Under the pieces are notes generated by a model that did no database searches, was not told the DNA's origin, and saw nothing but the letters and a program-made list of their open reading frames with translations. The translations under genes were made by a program, and so were the position numbers. Source: Macrothele yani (lineage: Eukaryota > Arthropoda > Arachnida > Araneae > Macrothelidae). From it: a DNA stretch of 64,000 bases. The DNA lies in the NCBI GenBank assembly GCA_039090855.1, contig CM077024.1, positions 62,767,594 through 62,831,593 of the forward strand, in the 5' to 3' direction. Shown here one piece after another: positions 1-9,795 of this stretch (the first letter of the stretch is position 1; each line of letters starts with the position of its first letter).

Positions 1-127
1 GCCGATGACAGAAGCAGCCCGCGAGAACCACCGAAATGCCCAGCTGACACGGTCCGTGCTAGTCGGAGCAAAACGTCCCCTCGAAGACGGTAAAGGAGTT
101 TTACTGAAAGTACTCGGGTATGAATAA
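1..127 (+). CDS. possible C-terminal coding tail of a neighbouring gene (partial)
   Basis: Frame 2 of the plus strand is open from the window edge to TAA at 125-127, about 41 codons (ending ..LLKVLGYE). It is more GC-rich than the DNA that follows. An AATAAA lies at 123-128, overlapping the stop, which is close for a poly(A) signal. I do not recognise the product and it could be chance. If real, it would be the 3' end of a gene convergent with the minus-strand RGP1 gene. Confidence 0.25.
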   Translation, partial: PMTEAARENHRNAQLTRSVLVGAKRPLEDGKGVLLKVLGYE

Positions 128-863
128 ATATTGAAGTAAATGAGGATGCAGCAAAGGAAATAAACTCATTTGGTGATGAGACAAAATAAATTCCAACGGA
201 AAAAAAAAAAAGAAGCGGACCCGTGGCTAAATGAAAAACCCCCGTGCCGCATCCACATTACGGAAATATGAATTGAAAGCCAAGCCCCACGTGCGGTAAG
301 TGTTCATCGAACTTTACCAACTAAAAGTGAAGTTCAGAAATGCAAATGCATTAATGCACGTTAAATAATATAACCTCCAATATCGGAAGTAAATTGAAAT
401 AAATTATTATATATTATTGATCTACCTAAATTTTAATTATTTTCTACATTCTGGATAACTAATGTATTTGTCCTCTGCTGTGAACTGAGCACTGTATTTG
501 GCATAGTCATGCCTCTAGGAATTACGGCATATCTTCAAGAATCATAAGTTGTATATCATAGAGAACAAGATATGTTCTTCACATTATATAATTCAGAAAG
601 AAGACTTGCCCCATTATTTGGTAACCATAACAGCATTTTGTGATTCATACATTACATTGTGAATAAAAATTTCATGGATGAGAAGAAAGCAATGAAGTGT
701 ACAATAAATAACAATTGAAAATTATCTCATATCCAAATACTCTGAATTACGAAATACCACAACTGTGATCTGTGTATGCTGTCATACAATTCATTGCTAC
801 CTCTGATATTCCTTTGGATAGCATAAACAAAAATGTATGTCCCATTGAGGATGTTTGAACTGC
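128..863. other. RGP1 3' UTR / intergenic DNA
   Basis: No ORF or repeat is recognised here. The stretch lies directly downstream of the RGP1 stop codon on the minus strand, so part should be its 3' UTR. There is no minus-strand AATAAA. The variant ATTAAA occurs at 432-437 (seen as TTTAAT on the plus strand) and is a weak candidate poly(A) signal, implying a UTR of about 430 nt. Confidence 0.4.
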
Positions 864-1084
864 CTAAATTGTCAGCATGTGATCTGCCTTCAAAGGAAGT
901 CCATGAGCAACCTGTAGAGGATGAGTGGGGTATATGTTGATAGGAAGATCCCAGACCATGGTTTGAACATCTAATGATGTAGGACCACGCCACATAGCAC
1001 CGCTGGTGGAATCGGGAGGCTCCAGCATTTGAGGTAGCTGGCCGGTGGTAACAAACTCAAAATGAAGTCTCCATTTTAAAGAAA
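864..1084 (-). CDS. RGP1: RGP1 homologue, last coding exon
   Basis: The minus strand has a pyrimidine-rich acceptor ending TTTTCCAG at 1085, then TT completing the Val codon begun in the previous exon, then 72 codons and TAG at 864-866. The translation includes LKWRLHFEFVT and, further on, TMVWDLPINIYPTHPLQ, then ends DHMLTI. Both blocks match the C-terminal part of RGP1 proteins, where a Leu-Lys-Trp-Arg-Leu-His-Phe-Glu-Phe-Val stretch and a W-D-L-P-I motif are conserved. RGP1 is the non-catalytic partner of RIC1 in the Rab6/Ypt6 GEF at the Golgi (family knowledge). Visible residues are about 229-300 of the 300 encoded here. Confidence 0.9.
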
Positions 1085-1156
1085 CTGGAAAAAATCCTCA
1101 CAGTTACACTATTATATAAACACATTTGAAAAACAATATATCCATATTATACATCA

Positions 1157-1812
1157 TACATACATACATATCACTAAGCTGTTCTCTGAGATTCAGAGGT
1201 TAGCTCCACAAAGAAATAAAAACTAACAGATGATTTTTACTTATTGTTGCCATATCAAACTTCTGATTTACAGGGATCTTGACATACAACTTGGGCTTCA
1301 CTCACATCCATCACATGACATACAAAAAATCTATACTTCATACTCATAATCTTTTTCTCATGCAGACACTCCTGAATCTGATCTTTCCATGACTTCCTTG
1401 GCCTTCTTTCCTGGCAATGTGGCTAAAAGGATTTTCTTAGTAAACATCTCGTCACTCATTCTTTCACTATGGCCAAACCACCGAAGCATATTAGTATCCA
1501 TCTTGCTAACAACATTTTGCTTCACATCAAACAACTGCAACACATTTTCATTCCTCACACAATCGGAACGTGTCTTGCCACAAACCCCCCATAAGTAACA
1601 CATTTCTCCAGCACACAAATGATTCCTATGTTTCTTCTGTAGTACCCAGGTTTTACTGCCATACATCAGAGTAGGAACAATTACACTTTTATACACAGCA
1701 ATGCGAGACTCTCTTGAGAACTCATCATTCCTATGAAAACCTCCCATAGCAGCCATGACTTTCAATGAAGAATTCACTTGCCTACTAATTTCACCATTTA
1801 ATTTGCTTATGC
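1157..1812 (-). mobile_element. LINE 3'-end fragment (same family as 57779-61202)
   Basis: A minus-strand ORF at 1358-1777 (VIVPTLMYGSKTWVLQKKH, then MCYLWGVCGKTRSDC and NMLRWFGHSERMSDE) is a diverged copy of the C-terminal part of the LINE at 57779-61202. The sequence runs to the same 3' terminus, with GTGATATGTATGTATG read on the minus strand at about 1157-1170. This is a 5'-truncated insertion in the 13.7-kb RGP1 intron. It abuts the PLE palindrome at 1840. Confidence 0.85.
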
Positions 1813-2208
1813 TGATTTAGTTGCAGTTATAATATGGATATATCCTATAATAATACGATATAACACTGTATTTTTAATCCGTTAATAGGCGTAAAATTAC
1901 AAAAGTTTCGCAAGCTTTCATTACCAATGAATGGACAGCTTCTGAATATAAACACTTAACAGAAACAGACTAAGAATAAATGCAAATGTAAAATTAAAAA
2001 TCATTATAGCATAGCACGAGACTCATATTACCCCTCCTGCTCATCGATTGTCCAGCGAGCTCTGAATGTTTAATACCTTGTGCCAGATAGGTGAAGTTTC
2101 AGTAGTTATGTCTGTGTTACATATGTCACTGCCTGATATAATCTCGATTGATTCTCTGACTGCTGTTGACCCAGGACCGTTGTAGGGCGCAAGTCTTCTT
2201 ATATCCTT

Positions 2209-3753
2209 CTAGATTGGTTGAGCATCCTTAAAATTCACGTCTCGTGCTAACGCGGTAGTTAGTTTTCTATTTCTTATATCCCGTTTGTGCTCTGCCTCAC
2301 TGAGGTGGAAAGACCTCTTTGTCATTCCGATATACCACCTTGTGGATGCGTCCGGGTATATTAATGGGATGCCGTATACTCTGGCTTGGGTAGACAGTGG
2401 TTGCCGGTCACGATCAGTTGTGAGAATGGTCCCGATCATCCTCAGGGATCTTAGACCTACATCCAGCTTCAGCTTCCGCAGAGTATTCTTGAGTTGGTAA
2501 GAAAATCCCGGGATATATGGTATGGATCCGACAAAACTTGCTCTTTCCGGAGGTGACCTTTGTGCCCGCCCTGTTCCTTTCAAAGATGCTTTATGTATTA
2601 TCCTTTCGATGCACTCAATGTTGTAACCAGCTGCAGTGGCAAACTCTCTTAGGTTGCGGATTTCTGCAAGCATATCCTCTTTATCTAAAGAGAGATCATA
2701 AGCTCTCTCTGCTTGGGCTCTAAACATGGCGTACTTGTGCGAGCTGAGCGCTGCAGATGAGGGGAGAATCGGGTTATGAACGTAACAAGGTTTGTAATAC
2801 ACTTGCGTTCTAAGCTTTTCCCGATGGCTTCCTTCGCACCAGGATGTCTAAAAACGAGAGGCATCCACCCTCTTCATACTCAGCAGTGAATTTTATTTCT
2901 TGGTGGGCGTAGTTCATGTGATCTAAGAAAACATTTAGGGATGCATTGTCATGACTCCAAACAAAAAAGATATCGTCTGCGTATCTTAGCCATATCTTTC
3001 GAACTAGTCCTCCGGAATTCAAGATGGAATCTTTCATGGGTCGCAAAATGGCTTCTGCAAGCAAGGCGGAACCCATTGGTGCTCCTTTTATTTGCTACAA
3101 CACCTTTGAACTAAAAGTGAAAAAATTCGAATCAGTTAGAACTTTCAAAGTTTTTATGATGGCTAAGATGGTATCGCGGTCGAAAAGATTGGAATTTTCA
3201 ATGAAGTTTTTAAGATTATCGGATGTTCCTTGCACTGGGATAGACGGGTACATCGTTGTGACATCGAAACTTCCCATAATGTCATCCTTCCCTAGGCGAA
3301 TGTCATTGATTCTTGTGATGAAGTCATTGGATGAGGATAGGACTCTATCCGAAGGTGGCAGAAATATCAGCAAAATTTTTGACATTGCTTTCTCCAGGTT
3401 TGCAGATGGCAAATTTCTCCTGGAGACAATAGGACGGATGGGCATTCCGTGTTTATGATGTTTCACCCGCGCAAATATCCTGGGGTTGGTTTTGCCGCTT
3501 TCTTGAGCTCTTGTGGCAGGGCTGGCATTTTGGCGACTGCCTTCACCCTTGCGACCCAACAGTTTAAGGGGTTGACTGATTGCAAAACTAATCCGGATTG
3601 GCGGATATGTTCATTGACATTAATATTATAGTCCTGTGTGTCCATCACAGTGATTTGTCCAGAACAATCCGTTAGGGTGGGCGTGATAGTTTGGTCTTTT
3701 CTGAGCTGATCCAGAGTTTTTCGGGCTTGTTGTGACACGCTGCCCCCAGGCAT
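2209..3753 (-). pseudogene. Penelope-like RT + GIY-YIG endonuclease, broken (copy A)
   Basis: Reading on the minus strand, overlapping ORFs encode a PLE reverse transcriptase: HKHGMPIRPIVSRRN (fingers), GSFDVTTMYPSIPV (motif A, catalytic Asp), MGSALLAEAI (motif B) and WLRYADDIFFVW (motif C, Ala-Asp-Asp in place of Val-Asp-Asp). A C-terminal GIY-YIG nuclease-like region follows (VYGIPLIYP ... RWYIGMTKRSF). The frame changes several times, at about 3550, 3090 and 2805, so the copy is a pseudogene. RT first and GIY-YIG last is the canonical order for endonuclease-positive PLEs. Confidence 0.85.
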
Positions 3754-3778
3754 TTATCTCCCCAGGATATTTGCGTGG

Positions 3779-5200
3779 GTGAAACATCATAAACAAGGAA
3801 TGCCCATCCGTCCCATTGTCTCCAAGAGAAATTTGCCATCTGCAAACCTGGACAAAGCAATGTCCAAATTTTTGCTGATATTTCTGCCACCTTCGAATAG
3901 AGTCCTATCCTCATCCAAAGACTTCATCACAAGAATCAAAGACATTCGCCTAGCGAAGGATGACATTATGGTAAGTTTTGATGTCACAGCGATGTAGCCA
4001 CCTATCCCAGTGCAAGAAGCATCCGATAATCTTAAAAACTTCATTGAAAATTCCAATCTTTTCGACCGCAATACCACCTTAGCCATCATAAAAACTTTGA
4101 AATTTCTAACTGATTTGAATTTTTTCACTTTTAGTTCAAAGGTGTTCCAGCAAATAAAAGGAGCACCAATGGGTTCCTCCTTATCCGTCGTGCATGCAGA
4201 AGCCATTTTGCGACCTATGGAAGATTCCATCTTAAATTCCGGAGGACTAGTTCGAAAGATATGGCTAAGATACGCAGAAGATATCTTTTTTGTTTGGAGT
4301 CACGACAATGTATCCCTAAATGTTTTCTTAGATCACATGAACTCCGCCACCAAGAAATAAAATTCACTGCTGAGTATGAAGAGGATGGCTGCCTCCTGTT
4401 TGAAGGAAGCCATTGGGAAATCTTAGAACGCAAGTGTATTTACAAACCTTGTTACGTTCATAACCCGATTTTCCGTTCATCTGCAGCGCTCAGCTCACAC
4501 AAGTACGCCATGTTTAGAGCCCAAGCGGAAAGAGCTTATGATCTCTCTTCAGATAAAGAGGATCTGTTTGCAGAAATCTGCAACCTAAGAGAGTTTGCCA
4601 CTGCAGCTGGTTACAACATTGAGCGCATCGAAAGGATAATACATAACGCATCTTTGAAAGGAACAGGGCGGGCACAAAGGTCACCTCCGGAAAGAGCAAG
4701 TTTTGTCGGATCCATGACATATATCCTGGGATTTTCTTACTAATTCAAGAATACTCTGCGTAAGCTGAAGCTAGCTGGATGTAAGTCTAAGATCCCCGAG
4801 GACGATCGGGACCATTCTCACTGCTGATCGTGACCGGCAACCACTGTCCACCCAAGCCAGAGTATACGGCATCCCATTAATATACCCGGATACATCCATA
4901 AGGTGGTATATCGGAATGACAAAGAGGTCTTTCCACCTCAGTGAGGCAGAGCACAAACGGGATATAAGAAATAGAAAACTAACTACCGCGTTAGCACAAG
5001 ACGTGAATTTTAAGGATGCTCAACCGATCTGGAAGGATGTAAGAAGACTTGCGCCCTACAGCAGTCCTAGGTCAACAGCAGTCAGAAAATCAATCGAGAT
5101 TATATCAGGCAGTGACGTATGTAACACAGACATAAGTACTGAAATTTCACCTATCTGGCACAAGGTATTAAACATTAAGAGCTCGCTGGACAATCGATGA
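3779..5200 (+). pseudogene. Penelope-like RT + GIY-YIG endonuclease, broken and 5' truncated (copy B)
   Basis: This is the plus-strand partner of copy A, starting inside the fingers region (VKHHKQGMPIRPIVSKRN). It keeps RT motif A (VSFDVTAM, followed by a stop), motif B (GAPMGSSLSVVHAE) and motif C, which has decayed to RYAEDIFFVW. The GIY-YIG part survives at 4916-5200 (MTKRSFHLSEAEHKRD). Stops and frameshifts differ from those of copy A, so both decayed after the inverted duplication formed. Confidence 0.85.
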
Positions 5201-5298
5201 GCACAAGGCGTAATACGAGAGTCTCGTGCTATGCTATAATGATTTTAAAATTTACATTTGCATTTATTCTTTGTTTCTGCTAAGTGTTTATATTCAGA

Positions 5299-5345
5299 AG
5301 CCTGAAGAAACTGTCTGTTTGTTGGCAATGAAAGCTTGTGAAACT
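5299..5345 (+). ncRNA. hammerhead-ribozyme-like motif in PLE tail
   Basis: CTGAAGA at 5302-5308 is followed by about 20 nt and then GAAAGC. This is the order of the two hammerhead core strands (CUGANGA ... GAAA). PLE terminal repeats are known to carry hammerhead ribozymes. The stem II region is weakly paired here, so activity is doubtful. The same motif occurs at 18622, 21184 and 28425. Confidence 0.35.
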
Positions 5346-5407
5346 TTTGTAATTTTACACCTATTAACGGATTAAAAATACTCATTAATGTGTTATATCA
5401 TATTATT

Positions 5408-6441
5408 GTAAGTGGCGTACAGCCCACAACTCAATTTTTTATATCCTATAATATTCATATTATAAGTGCAACCAAACGAGCCTTTCATTTTCACGAGAGA
5501 ATTAACAAATCACTTCAAATAACTGTATTCAATGTATATAGCAGACATAGGATTTATTTATTTTCTGCCAAATTTATCTGCTCAATACATTACTGAATTT
5601 TTATGCAACTTAGTATAGTTCTGAACTATACTGGTGCTGCATTATTCATATTACTGAAAATGGCATTGTGTATTGCTGTCTGTGACACTATTCTTCTCTG
5701 TAAAAAATACAGTTAAAAGTAAATTTAGTAATGTGGTGATTTCATCAATATTTTAAGTGAAGTTGAATCAATATCTAGAAGTTTAGATTTCCATTCACAT
5801 GAGAAACTTTCTGGATCAAACTTTTCCACAGAGCTGGAATATGCATGCCAGATTGATGTTGTTTCAACCTCAATCACTCAATATAGCCTCCAATGGGCTA
5901 CTTTTAAGGGCTTGTCTATACAATCCCAGTGCTGGATTTGTCAATACTTATATGCTGAATAACTGATGAAATTAGCAGTGTTACCCCTATGATGGAACAA
6001 GAGGGTGAAATACCAGCTGGATAATTTAGAGGCAACCAATAAATTTGTTAAGAAACTTGGTTACTGTAACCTATTCTTCCATGTTTACTTTGTATTTTCC
6101 GTTCAAATCTTGCACGTACAAAATGTGTGGATCAGCCCCACTGAACACCCTGTATATTTGATTACTACACATTATTGTCTTTTATCTTGGCATGTGGTGG
6201 TGAGGCTTTGCTTCTGAAAAATGGGTGCCAAAATTCAGCAGCTGGAATTTTTTTTAGTGACCCTAATCTTTTTTTTTTACTCTATCTTTTTCCACTTTAG
6301 AGACATGCAAGTATTTCCTACAGTGTTCCAAATTCTGGGACATTCTACAGATAATACTGTGTGAGCTTGTGCATGATGAAAATTATGAACTAGCTAAGGA
6401 AGGTACACATATTCCTTGGATTCCCCTGTTAAACTTACGAT
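5408..6441. other. intronic DNA, nothing recognised
   Basis: AT-rich RGP1 intron sequence. The only open frames are under 80 codons, with no recognisable protein content. No terminal repeats or tandem arrays were seen. Confidence 0.6.
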
Positions 6442-6738
6442 GGGCCGCGGGTGGCCTAGCGGGCAACGTTCGTGACGGAAAGGACCTCAGGTTTGATCCC
6501 AGGCAGGTACGAACACTCGATCCACTAAATATCCGCAGTGTGTCAGATGGGCATGTTAAGCCGTCGGACCCTGGGTACTGGCTCCCCGATAATAAATAAG
6601 GGCGTCTTCCTCCCCCTTTCTACTTCGCTTCCGTGTCACTTTCCTATCGGGCACTCTAGCCCAAATCTCCTAGCTTCCTATTTCTAAGGGTTGTTTAAGA
6701 CCTGGGGTCAGACACTTCCTTCCTAAAATCCTCTACAT
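6442..6738 (+). repeat. tRNA-derived SINE, family B
   Basis: It opens with GGGCCGCGGGTGGCCTAGCG, containing an A-box-like TGGCCTAGCGG, followed by a B-box-like GGTTTGATCCC about 45 nt later. A unique body follows (CCTATCGGGCACTCTAGCCC, then CTAAGGGTTGTTTAAGA). The body recurs at about 9588-9795, which shows it is a dispersed family. It is distinct from the more abundant SINE family A. Confidence 0.7.
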
Positions 6739-7235
6739 TTGATCATGATCACCTTACAAACCGGATTGGATGTTCATATGCATTCCAAGTACCTCCACCC
6801 CTTGTTTTATTATTTATGGACCTCTCGTTTTGGAGGGAGTGGGGTCTGCAGTGTGGTTTTCTGTTCTGCCTGGCCAGCTTTACTCAAGAGTCCTACTCTT
6901 ATTTATTAAAATTCCTTGCTTAGTTGACATGACATTTTCTGCTTTTATTTTGCCCTGAGACTGCCTACTTCTCTTCCATCTCTTTGTGATCTTTCCTATG
7001 AGGGGAAGTTCAATCTACTCCCTTCTGTTCAAAAGAATTTTACACCTGCAAAGTTAGCAATTTCTTCACAAATAGATGTATTATAAAAGATTTTATATAT
7101 TACTAGCAGGGGTACCCGGGTAAATATTACTATTCATGGAATCACCAAGTTCAGCAGGTGAAAATTAATGAATGAAAAAGATATTCCTGTAATTTTCCGG
7201 TAAATTTATTTTAATTCATTTAGGTTATTCCTTTT

Positions 7236-7352
7236 TGGTAAACAATATTTTTGGTTTTTCCACTGGGTGCAAAAATGTACAGATTTTTAGGATTGCCAAC
7301 TCTTGAGCAGGTGACGTAGAGTTGTCCGTGTGAAAAGCAGGGTTGCTCCAAA
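7236..7352 (-). pseudogene. C-terminal end of Helitron Pif1-like helicase
   Basis: Minus-strand codons read CFSHGQLYVTCSRVG, then NPKNLYIFAP, ending GIT before TAA. The GQLYV-x-C-SRV signature is the C-terminal motif of the Pif1-like helicase domain in Helitron Rep-helicase proteins. Only about 38 residues remain, followed closely by the Helitron 3' terminus, as in autonomous Helitrons. Truncated and non-functional. Confidence 0.75.
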
Positions 7353-7839
7353 TTAATGCCAGCTACTGCCATAATATTTCTGCCAAAAAAAAAAAAAAAA
7401 AAAAAAAAGGTGCCTTGATGGCTGCAAATGTGAAAAATATTTTTTTGATTTAGTTAATTTACTTTTACAAAACAAAAAAAAAAAGGAAGAGGAATGGGAA
7501 TACTTATCTTCAAGAAGACATCTATAGAACTGCTGTACATCTGGCATGCACTTATGAGAATCCTGTGACACTGAAATGCAATGAACCTATCTCATGTCGC
7601 ATGCATGTGACTTGACATTGATCATTCTATTGTTTACGGTTTTGAATTTTGAATATCTAGAATGTATTTACATTACATTGTATTTCTTCCTGATGAAGCT
7701 GCTCGTTGGTGGGGAAAGCTTTATCCATTTGTGTTTTAAATACACCATTAAACGGATATTTCTGCACTTTATTGTTATCTACGGTCTCTAACTTAGACCG
7801 CTGATTGGGTATTGGAGTGCTAAATTGTGTTGCAGTTCT

Positions 7840-8190
7840 TAAAAGTAAAAAATGGAATTTTTTATGAAAATTTTGCATGGGGGCCCCTTGACCCCGGGCT
7901 CTGACCCCATCCAAAAACTGTCTACAATCTAAGTTAGAGTACCATGAGACAAAACTTGGTGGTTCTAGGTAAATTTTATGAGGGGGGGGCATGACGCCAT
8001 CTGAAAACCATCTACGGTCTAAGTTAGAGTACCATGAGATTGTATACCAAATTTGGTAGTTCTAAATGGAAAGCTGTAGATTTTACAGAAATTTTGTGTG
8101 GGGGCCCCCACCCCTTCCAAAAACAGTCTATGGTCTAACTTAGAGTAACCATGAGATAATATATAAAATTTGGTGGTTCTAAATTGAAAA
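7840..8190. repeat. imperfect tandem repeat of about 110 bp, three copies
   Basis: The block containing CTAAGTTAGAGTACCATGAGA recurs at about 7930, 8020 and (as CTAACTTAGAGTAACCATGAGA) 8136. Each is followed by a version of AATTTGGTGGTTCTA and then a GGGGGCCCC-like stretch. The array lies inside the Helitron remnant. Confidence 0.7.
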
Positions 8191-8244
8191 CTGTAGACTT
8201 GTATAGTGGATATACAAACAAATATTCAATTCTCTATATATAGA

Positions 8245-9321
8245 TAAATCTCTTGATAAACAAAGTAGTCTGTAAATCAGGCAGACCAGCTCAAAAAGCA
8301 TCAATTAGCATTTGATACTGATTGAGGATCGCAAGTGATTTGAGCAACTTTGGATGTGAGCATGATAGTCGACATTAGGTGCGATTTTTGAACCTTCTTT
8401 CTCGGCTTTTTCATGCACAACTGCAGCAAGGGTTTGCCATGAATGGTGCGACAGGCAAAACATTCCAGCAATTAGCAATTCTGTAGATGAAAAAAAGCTG
8501 GTGGATCAGAGGAGTCAAAGGTGACTAGTAAGAATCACACAAGTGAACAGACAGCCCACAAACCAACAAATCACTTCAGAATTTTAACACAATGAAAAGC
8601 AATGGCAGAAGAAATCCATGTACACAATAGCAATTAACAACTACATTAAAGTGCTGCTATTAAAACCGTGTAAAAAAAGAAGTAATAGAATTGTAATTAA
8701 ATTGGGATGTTTTGGTAGCTACTTCTACCTTGAAATAGCACAAAGTGTTAACATATGATGAAACAAATGTTGCCAGATTTTAAAATTGATTTCAGAATAA
8801 TAGGAATTTGATAAAGTGAATCTGTATTAGAGGGAAGATTAAGTCCTATGCTTTCACGCCAGTGTTGCCAGAAACTTTTACCTGAAATCAGTTGTTTTTA
8901 CTTGAAATATGCCCCACCTGACAAATGTAATATAGCATGGAATGTAATTTCATAACAAAGAAACCCTAAAATCTACTGGTATTTCAAATAATACTAGTGC
9001 TCCACAAACTACTATTAAACACCGGAATTCAAATTATACAACTCTGAAACACTTTTTACAGTTATTACTAATAATCAGCTTTATAAAATAATACTCATTG
9101 TTAATACTAATTTTGCTGTAGTAATGATGGCATTGGCCTTTTAATATGGTCAGAGTTGTATCGGTTCCACTTGTTGTTCCTAAACACAATATTTACACTG
9201 TACATACTTACACTTCTTACTAAACAATACCCAAAATTTCCCAGACTACATGAAATAAGTGCTACACTAAAAAAAGTAGCATTAACACAAATTTCTTACT
9301 ATAGACATTAGTTACCTAGGA

Positions 9322-9359
<38 letters not shown>

Positions 9360-9587
9360 ATTTCATGACAACCAGTATTAATTTTGAAGAAAAAAATAAC
9401 AAGTGAATAATTTTTTGTTGTCCTTGTCAGCTGTGTCTCTTTAGAACAGTTCTAAGGTGAGTCATATTGATTGGATCAGTAGATGCTGAGTACTGAAAAG
9501 GATGCAGAAATTCTTAGACAAGATATCTCTAAGTGTGTTAGATAAAACACAGTTACTGACGTACTCTTGTTGACAGCTCCATTGCCT
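8245..9587. other. intronic DNA, poly(A) run only
   Basis: No coding or terminal-repeat signal was recognised. A run of more than 30 A occurs at about 9326-9358 and may mark an old retroposed tail, but no body could be assigned to it. Confidence 0.55.
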
Positions 9588-9795
9588 ACAGGGTTTCCTA
9601 GACTTGTCATTTGGCGACTAGTAACGAAGAAACTGGGTTTAAGTCAGAACTGACTGATTGACACTCAGTATCTTTCTGTATTTCACTTATTTGTGTCTTT
9701 CCTATTGGACACCCTAGTCCAAGTTTCCTAGCTTCCTACTTCTAAGGGTTGTTTAAGATGTAGTATCAGATACTCCTTTTCTGAATTCCTCTCCA
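9588..9795 (+). repeat. SINE family B, diverged copy
   Basis: TTTCCTATTGGACACCCTAG followed by CCTAGCTTCCTACTTCTAAG and GGGTTGTTTAAGA matches the body of the SINE at 6442-6738. The tRNA-like head is badly eroded. Confidence 0.6.

Larger units (their letters stand above)
1840..5407. mobile_element. head-to-head Penelope-like element palindrome
   Basis: Left arm 1840-3486 and right arm 3759-5407 are inverted copies of about 1.65 kb, each carrying a PLE coding region plus 3' tail. The 272-bp centre (3487-3758) holds upstream coding sequence present only in the minus-strand copy. Flanking sequence next to both arms still matches (TGATATAACAC read from either side). PLEs are known to insert as partial tandem or inverted units. 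Here a complete 3' half has been duplicated in reverse, giving one of the longest palindromes in the window. Confidence 0.85.
7103..8244 (-). mobile_element. Helitron remnant (internally deleted)
   Basis: On the minus strand the unit starts TCTATATATAGA at 8244 and ends CCCTGCTAG at 7103, with the short hairpin ACCCGGGT at 7114-7121 just upstream. This fits a Helitron 5' TC, a subterminal hairpin and a 3' CTRR end inserted between A and T. It contains the C-terminus of a Helitron helicase (separate entry), so it derives from an autonomous copy. A 24-nt A-run sits at 7386-7408. Internal tandem repeats fill 7840-8190. Confidence 0.7.

Noticed and set aside
7594..7992. overlapping ORFs in the Helitron remnant
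   Set aside because: They cover tandem repeats and non-coding Helitron sequence. No known domain.
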